6,535 bases of DNA. Source: an uncultured Alphaproteobacteria bacterium (lineage in GTDB: Bacteria > Pseudomonadota > Alphaproteobacteria > Caulobacterales > Aquidulcibacteraceae). A program made the position numbers and the translations under genes. This document shows positions 1 to 5,690 of this stretch, piece by piece. The stretch covers positions 1 through 6,535 of the forward strand of contig CALBSY010000262.1 of NCBI GenBank assembly GCA_937967725.1. Reading direction: 5' to 3'. Numbering within the stretch: the stretch's first letter is position 1; each line of letters starts with the position of its first letter. The notes beneath the pieces are model-generated. The model saw only the letters and a list, made by a program, of their open reading frames with translations. It searched no databases and was not told the DNA's origin.

Positions 1-1
1 G

Positions 2-1375
2 TCTCGTTTCACCAACGACATCAATGTCGTCAGCGAAGCCCTGGTTCGCGGCGGCCAATCGATCATCCGCGATACGCTGACGTTGATCGGCGCTATCGCC
101 TCTATGCTGTGGTTCGACTGGGTGCTGACCCTCGTCGTCGCCGGAGCCTTCGCCATCGCTGGGCGCCCGTTGCAGCAAATCGCCAAACGCGCCATGCGCC
201 AAACGCATGCGGCGCAAGAACAGATCGGCGCGCTCTCGGCGCTGCTGATGGAGACATTCAGTTTCTCGCGCGCGGTAAAAACCTACGGGCTCGAACAGCG
301 CGAAAAAGCACGCGCCGACGCCGCCTTCGAGACCCGGCGCAAAATTTCGATGAAACTCGCCTACAGCCGCGCCGGCACCGTGCCGCTGCTGGAGATTGTC
401 GGCGGGCTGGCGCTAGCGGGCGTGTTGTGGATCGCCGGTTTTCGCATCCTTGGCGGTCTCATGACCGTGGGCGATTTGATGGGAATGATCGGCGCCGTCG
501 GCGTGGCCGCGCCCGCCGCGCGCGCGCTCGGACAAACCAACACGCTGGTCTCGGAAGCTTCGGCGGCGCTGCAGCGCATTTTCGGCCTGCTCGACGAGCC
601 TGTCACCATACTCGATCAGCCCGGCGCCAAACCCCTCTTGCTCGGACAAGGCCGTGTGACGTTCGAACACGTCTCGTTCACGTATGGCGATGCACCCGCA
701 CTTGAAGACGTCAGCTTTACTGTATCCCCTGGCGAAACCGTCGCGTTCGTCGGTCCCTCCGGCGCGGGAAAGGCGACAATCTTCAACCTTCTGCCGCGCC
801 TTGACGATGCAACCGCCGGACGTGTCTGTCTCCACGGCCAGGACGTGCGCGGACTGCAAGTCGCCTCTGTGCGCGCGGCGATGTCGTTGGTGTCGCAGGA
901 GCCCGCGCTGTTCAACGATAGCGTCCAAGCCAACATCGCACTCGGACGGCCCGGCGCAACGCACGCGGAAATCGAGGAGGCCGCCCGCGCAGCGGCGGCG
1001 CATGATTTTATCGCCGCCATGCCCGAGGGTTACGCAACGAATGTTGGCGATCGCGGCTCAAATCTGTCCGGCGGCGAACGGCAACGCATCGCGCTGGCGC
1101 GCGCGTTCTTGCGCGACGCGCCGATCTTGCTGCTCGACGAGGCCACTAGCGCGCTCGATGCGGAGAGCGAAGCGAAAGTTCAAGAGGCGTTGGCGCGCCT
1201 GACCAAGGGACGCACGGTGCTGGTTATAGCGCACCGCCTCGCCACGGTTCGCGACGCCGATCGTATCCTCGTCCTAGACGGCGGGCGCATTGTCGAATTC
1301 GGGACGCACGGCGACTTGATGGAGCGCGAAGGGCTCTACACGCGCTTGAGCCGGCTTCAGTTCCAGGCAAGCTGA
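2..1375 (+). CDS. MsbA-like ABC transporter, fused permease/ATPase (5' partial)
   Basis: This is a half-size exporter of the inner membrane, with an ABC transmembrane domain fused to an ATPase, of the type that flips lipid A or exports lipids and drugs. The frame is open from base 2, so the start lies upstream; 457 residues are visible and about 130-150 N-terminal residues (TM1-2) are missing by comparison with MsbA. Hydrophobic stretches at about residues 28-53 (TM3/4) and 123-165 (TM5/6) precede the nucleotide-binding domain. That domain has an aromatic A-loop (FTYGDAP), Walker A GPSGAGKAT (251-259), Q-loop Gln299, signature LSGGE (355-359), Walker B ILLLDE ending at D379/E380, D-loop SALD and H-loop His411. 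Walker A is odd: Ala258 replaces the usual Ser/Thr after Lys257. The cluster of lipid A genes downstream favours a lipid A flippase role, but substrate specificity cannot be read from the sequence, and a phosphatase on the opposite strand intervenes. The fold is certain; the MsbA role is inferred. Confidence 0.95.
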   Translation, partial: SRFTNDINVVSEALVRGGQSIIRDTLTLIGAIASMLWFDWVLTLVVAGAFAIAGRPLQQIAKRAMRQTHAAQEQIGALSALLMETFSFSRAVKTYGLEQREKARADAAFETRRKISMKLAYSRAGTVPLLEIVGGLALAGVLWIAGFRILGGLMTVGDLMGMIGAVGVAAPAARALGQTNTLVSEASAALQRIFGLLDEPVTILDQPGAKPLLLGQGRVTFEHVSFTYGDAPALEDVSFTVSPGETVAFVGPSGAGKATIFNLLPRLDDATAGRVCLHGQDVRGLQVASVRAAMSLVSQEPALFNDSVQANIALGRPGATHAEIEEAARAAAAHDFIAAMPEGYATNVGDRGSNLSGGERQRIALARAFLRDAPILLLDEATSALDAESEAKVQEALARLTKGRTVLVIAHRLATVRDADRILVLDGGRIVEFGTHGDLMEREGLYTRLSRLQFQAS

Positions 1376-1435
1376 GGGAACGGAACATTGCGGCGCCTCC
1401 GGTGTTGGCAGCGCAAAGGGCGGGGCAAGCTCGAT

Positions 1436-1440
1436 GGAGA
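1436..1440 (+). promoter_or_regulatory. Shine-Dalgarno site of the UrcA-family gene
   Basis: GGAGA lies 6 nt before the ATG at 1447. It fixes that ATG as the start, in preference to the in-frame GTG at 1402, and the resulting protein begins directly with a signal peptide. Confidence 0.7.
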
Positions 1441-1446
1441 TACGCA

Positions 1447-1845
1447 ATGCCACGCCCGCTCAACCTGATTTGCGCCGCCGCGCTGCTCATGGGCGCCGCC
1501 GCCGCCGCCCCTGCGGCAGCGCAACAAGTCCAATCTGAAGTCGTCTATTACGGCGATCTTGACTTATGGAGCGCCGAAGGCGCCGACGCCCTGATCCAAC
1601 GCATCGAAAATGCAGCCGATCGCGTGTGTGGTGACGCGCCGGGGCCAGCGCCGGTCGCAATTCAGCAAAGCATCCGAGCCTGCGAGTTCGAGACTGTGGA
1701 CTTCACGATCTTTGACCTGGCCCATCCAGCCGTCACCGCGCGCCATCGCGGCGTGTCGCCGGAAGTGATCGTAGAAGAAGGCTCCTACGATCCCTACAAC
1801 GATCCGTACTATCAGAACCCGTACCTAACGGTCCGCAAAAAGTAA
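1447..1845 (+). CDS. UrcA family protein, secreted, small
   Basis: This is a 132-residue predicted periplasmic protein of the UrcA family, whose function is not established. Residues 1-25 form a signal peptide: a short basic N-terminus, a hydrophobic Ala/Leu core and an APAAA site, with likely cleavage before Gln26. The mature part carries the family pattern: a YYGDLDL strand (34-40), a helix with QRIENAADRVCG (51-62) and a second conserved Cys in RACE (77-80). The two cysteines, C61 and C79, probably form a disulfide. An AHPAVTARHR segment (92-101) ends the domain. After it comes a tail unusually rich in Tyr, Pro, Asp and Asn (113-126). The ATG at 1447 is chosen because of the GGAGA upstream and the signal peptide; a GTG at 1402 would bury the signal sequence. 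It lies 71 bp after the ABC transporter with no clear terminator between them, so co-transcription is possible. Family assignment is fairly sure; a role is not. Confidence 0.85.
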   Translation: MPRPLNLICAAALLMGAAAAAPAAAQQVQSEVVYYGDLDLWSAEGADALIQRIENAADRVCGDAPGPAPVAIQQSIRACEFETVDFTIFDLAHPAVTARHRGVSPEVIVEEGSYDPYNDPYYQNPYLTVRKK

Positions 1846-1852
1846 GCGTCCT

Positions 1853-1878
1853 GAACGGCGGCCTCGTGGCCGCCGTTC
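1853..1878. terminator. Stem-loop between convergent genes, probable bidirectional terminator
   Basis: GAACGGCGGCC and GGCCGCCGTTC form a perfect 11-bp stem around a TCGT tetraloop. The structure sits between the stop of the UrcA-family gene (1845) and the stop of the opposing phosphatase gene (1880), the place expected for a terminator serving both strands. Only a few T residues follow the stem on the + strand and no T-tract follows on the - strand, so it is not a textbook intrinsic terminator. It may instead act as a Rho-assisted stop or as protection of the transcript 3' end. Confidence 0.65.
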
Positions 1879-1879
1879 T

Positions 1880-2563
1880 TCACTCGCGCTGCAGCAATTG
1901 ATCCAGCGGAATTTTGGCCGACAGCTTTTCGTTGAAGGCGGCCTTGATCGCCTTCGGGTCGCAGTGTTTCTCGACCCATTCCAAGAACGGCTCGCCGTTT
2001 CCCTGTTCCAGATAGCGCTCAAAAAAATAATCAATGACGCCGGTCTTGCCGAGTTTGACGTGCAAGTATTTCCAACCAAGCTGCTCGACGGCCTCTTGCA
2101 TCGGCGCCCCCATCTTCAGATGCTTGTAGAGCACCGCCATGGCCCCCGCCCGGTCCGCACCGGACTTACAATGCATCAGGGCCGGATACGCGATTGTGTC
2201 GAACAGCTCCTTCGCACGGCGCACCTGTTCGATGCTGGGCGCCTCACGTGAGAACATGCGCACGTCGATCATCTCGATGCCGTGCCGTTCGCAGGCTTCG
2301 CGCTCAAGGGCATAATAGCCTGTGTCGGACTTCCCACGCAGATTGAGAATCGTTTTGATTCCCATCCTTGCATAGCGTGCGATTGCTTGCGGCGATGGCT
2401 GGTTCGCGCGCGCCATCACGCCCGGCTCGATCCAATGAAAGTTGGAAAAGCGTGCGCGCAGGAACCCGTGATCGCCCCAGATCAAGTCGTGTTCGGCCCG
2501 CCGCCGCCCTGCCGGCGTGGCGAGATCGAACCGAGAGGATTGGGCGGAATCGGCCTGGGTCAT
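1880..2563 (-). CDS. Protein tyrosine phosphatase-like (CX5R) protein
   Basis: This is a 227-residue predicted cytoplasmic phosphatase of the cysteine-dependent tyrosine/dual-specificity superfamily. The active-site loop reads HCKSGADRAG (131-140), giving nucleophile Cys132 and phosphate-binding Arg138. Upstream, KTILNLRGKSD (70-80) matches the strand-loop found before the catalytic core in this group, and IDVRMFSREAP (99-109) sits where the general-acid loop normally lies, with Asp100 a candidate acid. The C-terminal half is helical and ends in QRE. I chose the ATG at 2563; an in-frame GTG at 2572 would add three residues, and neither has a strong ribosome binding site. The open frame continues upstream, but that part is antisense to the acyltransferase gene and reads as low-complexity noise. 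The gene has no signal peptide or membrane segment. It is transcribed away from the lipid A operon and convergent to the UrcA-family gene. Its substrate is unknown: phosphotyrosine, a phospholipid or a sugar phosphate are all possible for this fold. Confidence 0.88.
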   Translation of the reverse strand: MTQADSAQSSRFDLATPAGRRRAEHDLIWGDHGFLRARFSNFHWIEPGVMARANQPSPQAIARYARMGIKTILNLRGKSDTGYYALEREACERHGIEMIDVRMFSREAPSIEQVRRAKELFDTIAYPALMHCKSGADRAGAMAVLYKHLKMGAPMQEAVEQLGWKYLHVKLGKTGVIDYFFERYLEQGNGEPFLEWVEKHCDPKAIKAAFNEKLSAKIPLDQLLQRE

Positions 2564-2653
2564 GTCTTTCACGGGCCCGGCTGGTGCGAAGCGGCCCCTG
2601 CCCCGTATAAGGGGCGGGCCCGCGTCCCGAAAAGGCGCCGTACCAGCGGACCC
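2564..2653. promoter_or_regulatory. Divergent promoter region with GC-rich hairpin
   Basis: These 90 bp separate the start codons of the - strand phosphatase and the + strand acyltransferase, so they must hold the promoters of both unless transcripts enter from outside. An imperfect inverted repeat at 2591-2623 pairs GCGGCCCC-T-GCCCC with GGGGC-GGGCCCGC, with one mismatch and one bulged T, around the loop GTATAA. The loop is the only AT-rich spot and gives a -10-like TATAAG on the + strand and TTATAC or TATACG on the - strand. On the - strand a weak TTTTCG lies 17 nt upstream of TTATAC; on the + strand no good -35 is seen. Assignment of exact promoter elements is tentative. Confidence 0.4.
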
Positions 2654-3415
2654 ATGCTTAAATACCTGCTCGGCAATCCAATTTTCCAGTTCCTGATCGG
2701 GCGCACCATGGGCCTTTACATGCTCTTGGTCGGCGTCACCACGCGCTGGACGCGCGTCAACCGCGCCGCCGTGGAGCCGTTTTGGGGCGGTGAAGGGCGT
2801 CTTGTCGCCTGTATCTGGCACGGCCGTTTCACGCTGGTGCACAAGCTGTGGAGCTTCGGCGGCGGTAAGACCAAGGGCGTCTTTCTCATCTCCCGTTCTC
2901 GTGAGGGCGGCATCGTGGCGCATGCTTCGCGCACCGTGGGCGCGGACGTCATTCGCGGTTCCGCCGCGAAAGGCGGCCAGCAAAAAGGCGGGCGCGAAGC
3001 GGGGCGCGAGATCATGCGCCATATCGAAGGCGGCGGCTGCATCGGTATGACGCCGGACGGACCGCGCGGACCGCGCATGCGCGCGAAAATGGGTCCCGTA
3101 CAGATAGCCAGAATGGCGCAAGCGCCACTGATCGGTCTCGCATGGTCAACGTCCCACCGCATCGTGATGGAAAGTTGGGACCGCTTCATCTTGCCGCTGC
3201 CATTCGGCAAGGGCGCGCTGATCTGGAGCGATCCAATCGACCCACCCGCGCTGGATGCGAGCGACGCGGAGATGGAGGCCGTGCGACTGCGTCTCGAGAT
3301 GGAGATGATCCGCATTTCTGCGGACGCGGATCGCTTGGCCGGCGTCGCGGTGATTGAGGCCGCGCCGCCGCGCGGCGAGACGCCCGCGGAAATTCAAGCC
3401 GTGGCCGCGAAGTGA
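2654..3415 (+). CDS. DUF374-family lysophospholipid/lipid A acyltransferase
   Basis: This is a 253-residue acyltransferase of the DUF374 branch of the lysophospholipid acyltransferase-like fold, predicted to act at the inner membrane face on lipid A precursors or lysophospholipids. The N-terminus (about 1-30) is hydrophobic and probably membrane-associated. Family motifs appear in order: WHGR (55-58, with His56 replacing the HX4D histidine region), SRSREGG (80-86), RGSAAKGG (101-108), TPDGPRGPR (133-141), then a SWDRF segment and a PLPFGKGALIW strand. The length is normal for the family. The start at 2654 gives the usual family N-terminus; the open frame runs further upstream, but that part is antisense to the phosphatase. 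The ribosome binding site is weak (GCGGA, 3 nt from the ATG). It is the first gene of the + strand operon and its stop overlaps the GTG of waaA. LpxJ of epsilonproteobacteria, a late lipid A acyltransferase, belongs to DUF374, which together with this context suggests a similar role here; that step is inference. Confidence 0.92.
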   Translation: MLKYLLGNPIFQFLIGRTMGLYMLLVGVTTRWTRVNRAAVEPFWGGEGRLVACIWHGRFTLVHKLWSFGGGKTKGVFLISRSREGGIVAHASRTVGADVIRGSAAKGGQQKGGREAGREIMRHIEGGGCIGMTPDGPRGPRMRAKMGPVQIARMAQAPLIGLAWSTSHRIVMESWDRFILPLPFGKGALIWSDPIDPPALDASDAEMEAVRLRLEMEMIRISADADRLAGVAVIEAAPPRGETPAEIQAVAAK

Positions 3416-4710
3416 GCGCATCCCCGGTGCTCACGTTGTACCGCGGCGCGAGTTGGCTGCTGGGCGCGGGCGCGGGCGCCTGGTTGGCGCAGCGCGCACG
3501 CCGGGGCAAGGAAGACCCCGCACGAATCGGCGAGCGTTTCGCCCGCTACACGCAGCCACGGCCAACGGGAAAACTGGTTTGGCTACACGCAGCCAGCATC
3601 GGCGAGAGCGGCGTTGCATTGACGCTGATCGAAGGGCTCGCGGCGCAGCGCGCCGATCTTTCGTTCCTGATCAGCACCGGCACGCGCACGTCGGCGGAGC
3701 TGGTGGCGCGCCGCGGGCCGCCGCGTACGATCCACGTATACGCCCCGCTTGACCGCATCGACGTTGTGCAACGCTTCTTCACGCATTGGCGACCGGATGT
3801 CGGCGTGTTCGTGGAAAGCGAAGTGTGGCCAAACCTAATCTTGGAGGCGCAAGCGCGGAAAACGCCGCTTGCGTTGGTCAACGCTCGCATGAGTCCGAAG
3901 TCATTGCGGCAATGGCGCGGCATGCCCGCCGCCGCCCGCCGGTTGCTCGAGGCGTTCTCCTTCGTTTCCGCCGCCGACGCGCGCACGGCGCGAGCTTTGA
4001 CTGAGTTAAGAGGAAGCCCCGTACCGGAGTTGGGAAATCTGAAGCTCGCCGCCCCCGCGCCGCAGGCCGACGTTCAAACGCGCGCCGCCCTGGCGGCGGA
4101 ATTAGGCGCGCGGAAAGTGTGGCTCGCCGGCTCGACTGACGCGGGCGGAGGCGAATTTGCACTCGATGCGCACGAAATGCTAAGACGGACCTTTCCGGAC
4201 GCCGTCTTAGTGATCGTCCCGCGTCACCCTATTAGAGGCGCGGACATTTCCGAATTGGGAGGCGGCGCACCACGTCGCTCCCAGCATGCGGCCATCGGCG
4301 GCGCGCCGATTTACGTCGCGGACACGCTGGGCGAACTCGGCGTATTCTACGAACTCGCGCCGGTATCGCTTGTCGCGGGCAGCCTGTTGCCACATCTGAA
4401 GGGCCACAATCCGGTCGAACCGGCTAAGATCGGTTCGGCCATCGTCACGGGACCCTATGTCGAGAGCTTTCAAGATTTGTTCGACGACTTGTTTGCCGCC
4501 GGCGGCGCCGTGAAAGCAGCGACGCCCGAAGAGATCGCGGAGGCGGTGGCGCTGCTGTGGCGCGATGACGCCCAGCGCACGCGTCAGCTCAACGCCGCAC
4601 GCACGGTGACGGCGCAAGGCGCGGAAGCTTTCGACGAGACTATCGCGCAGCTAGGCGTCTTGGTTTCCGCGCCGCCGCGAACGCCGAAAGCGGCCGATGC
4701 GTCCGCCTGA
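3412..4710 (+). CDS. waaA: 3-deoxy-D-manno-octulosonic acid (Kdo) transferase
   Basis: WaaA (KdtA) transfers Kdo from CMP-Kdo to lipid IVA at the cytoplasmic side of the inner membrane, starting the LPS core. The product is 432 residues, normal for this GT30 family. An N-terminal hydrophobic anchor (about 6-26) is followed by the RARRGKEDPARIGER segment. WLHAASIGE (57-65) contains Glu65, which aligns with the catalytic Glu of the family. ESEVWPN (135-141), the LVNARMSPKS stretch, GNLKL, VPRHP and a GSLLPHLKGHNPVEP loop (His332, Asn333, Glu336) mark the second Rossmann domain and CMP-Kdo site. Several usually conserved positions differ: AGSTD (Asp243) where AGSTH is typical, AGSLL for GGSL, and GPYVESF for the GPH..NF motif. 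The GTG start shares GTGA with the upstream stop, and the gene's end overlaps lpxK by 14 nt, so translation is probably coupled. Whether it adds one Kdo or more cannot be told. Confidence 0.96.
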   Translation: MSASPVLTLYRGASWLLGAGAGAWLAQRARRGKEDPARIGERFARYTQPRPTGKLVWLHAASIGESGVALTLIEGLAAQRADLSFLISTGTRTSAELVARRGPPRTIHVYAPLDRIDVVQRFFTHWRPDVGVFVESEVWPNLILEAQARKTPLALVNARMSPKSLRQWRGMPAAARRLLEAFSFVSAADARTARALTELRGSPVPELGNLKLAAPAPQADVQTRAALAAELGARKVWLAGSTDAGGGEFALDAHEMLRRTFPDAVLVIVPRHPIRGADISELGGGAPRRSQHAAIGGAPIYVADTLGELGVFYELAPVSLVAGSLLPHLKGHNPVEPAKIGSAIVTGPYVESFQDLFDDLFAAGGAVKAATPEEIAEAVALLWRDDAQRTRQLNAARTVTAQGAEAFDETIAQLGVLVSAPPRTPKAADASA

Positions 4711-5686
4711 GTTCTGGAAAGCCGAGGTTGGCGGGCGCGACTCCGCGCTTATGCTCCGTGCGTTGCTGACGCCGGTGTCCTGGGCTTACGCGACAGTGGC
4801 CGCGCATCGCTATCGTTCGGTCATTCCGCGCCACGCTCCGGCCCCGGTCGTTTGCATCGGCAATCTTACTGTTGGCGGCGCCGGCAAGACGCCGCTGACG
4901 CGCGCGATCCGCGCCAAGCTGGGGCCGCACGCGCATACGCTATCGCGCGGCTACGGCGGGCGCATCGCCGGTCCGCTGCGGGTGACGGCGGACATGGAAG
5001 CGCGCGAAGTCGGCGACGAGCCCTTGCTGCATGCGCGCGACGGCCCTGCCTGGATTTCGCGCGATCGGCTGGCCGGCGCCCTCGCCGCCGCCCAAGCTGG
5101 AGCGCGCGCGATCGTGATGGACGATGGGTTTCAAAACCCGTCACTTGCAAAAGATCTCTCCATTCTGGCTGTCGATCCGGTGTTTGGCGTTGGCAACCGG
5201 CAGGTGTTTCCTGCAGGCCCGCTGCGCGAACGGCTAGAAGACGGTCTCGCCCGCGCTAACGCCGTCGTCATGCTGCACCCCTCCGATCCGTCCGAGGCGG
5301 GCGACTTCGCCTGGCTCGATGGCTTCGCCAAGCCTGTGCTGCACGCACGCCTCGAACCGGCGGGAATCGCGCCGGAGGGAAAACTGGTCGCCTTCGCTGG
5401 CTTGGCGCGGCCGGAGAAGTTCTTCGACACGCTCGCCGCAATGGGCGCAGAGCTGACTGAAGCCGTTCCATTCAACGATCATCACGCCTACGCCGAGGCC
5501 GACCTCGAAGTATTGTCGCAAATGGCGGACGAACGCGGCGCACAGCTCATCACCACCGAAAAAGACGCCGCTCGGCTTTCGCCCGAGTGGCGTGCGCGCG
5601 TGGCGGTGCTGCCGGTGGCGGCGCGCTTCGCCGACGAAGCGGCGCTCGATGCCTTGCTCGCGCCGATCCGATCGCGGATGACGTGA
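4697..5686 (+). CDS. lpxK: Tetraacyldisaccharide 4'-kinase
   Basis: LpxK phosphorylates the 4' position of tetraacyldisaccharide-1-phosphate with ATP, producing lipid IVA at the inner membrane. The 329-residue product has the family length. A hydrophobic N-terminal helix (about 18-36) would anchor it in the membrane. The P-loop GNLTVGGAGKTP (55-66) is complete. MDDGFQNPSLAKDL holds Asp142/Asp143, of which the first corresponds to the catalytic Asp of Aquifex LpxK. FNDHHAY (His262/His263) supplies the partner His. TTEKDAARL near residue 285 is the usual C-terminal signature. DDGFQN rather than DDGFQH is common in alphaproteobacteria. The ATG at 4697 lies inside the waaA coding end, preceded by a GAAAG 6 nt away. 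The next gene starts 4 nt after its stop. Pathway order puts its product as the substrate of the upstream WaaA and the downstream acyltransferase. Confidence 0.96.
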   Translation: MRPPEFWKAEVGGRDSALMLRALLTPVSWAYATVAAHRYRSVIPRHAPAPVVCIGNLTVGGAGKTPLTRAIRAKLGPHAHTLSRGYGGRIAGPLRVTADMEAREVGDEPLLHARDGPAWISRDRLAGALAAAQAGARAIVMDDGFQNPSLAKDLSILAVDPVFGVGNRQVFPAGPLRERLEDGLARANAVVMLHPSDPSEAGDFAWLDGFAKPVLHARLEPAGIAPEGKLVAFAGLARPEKFFDTLAAMGAELTEAVPFNDHHAYAEADLEVLSQMADERGAQLITTEKDAARLSPEWRARVAVLPVAARFADEAALDALLAPIRSRMT

Positions 5687-5690
5687 ACGC

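Noticed and set aside
83..1375. TTG at 83 as the start of the ABC transporter
   Set aside because: The frame is open to base 2 and the upstream residues match the loop before TM3 of MsbA-like exporters, so the true start is outside the window.
1388..1416. Weak hairpin between the ABC transporter and the UrcA gene
   Set aside because: Only 5+3 base pairs around a 2x2 internal loop and no T-tract; not convincing as a terminator.
1402..1446. GTG at 1402 as the start of the UrcA-family gene
   Set aside because: It would place 15 extra residues before a clear signal peptide, and the good GGAGA site fits the ATG at 1447.
2282..2653. + strand open frame upstream of the DUF374 ATG
   Set aside because: It is antisense to the phosphatase and adds non-family sequence; the family N-terminus begins at 2654.
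2564..3121. Long - strand open frame extending upstream of the phosphatase
   Set aside because: It is antisense to the DUF374 gene, has no domain signature and reflects the codon bias of GC-rich DNA; the phosphatase starts near 2563.
3461..3480. GGGCGC-type short tandem repeat at the start of waaA
   Set aside because: It merely encodes the Gly/Ala-rich membrane anchor and is too short to call a repeat element.
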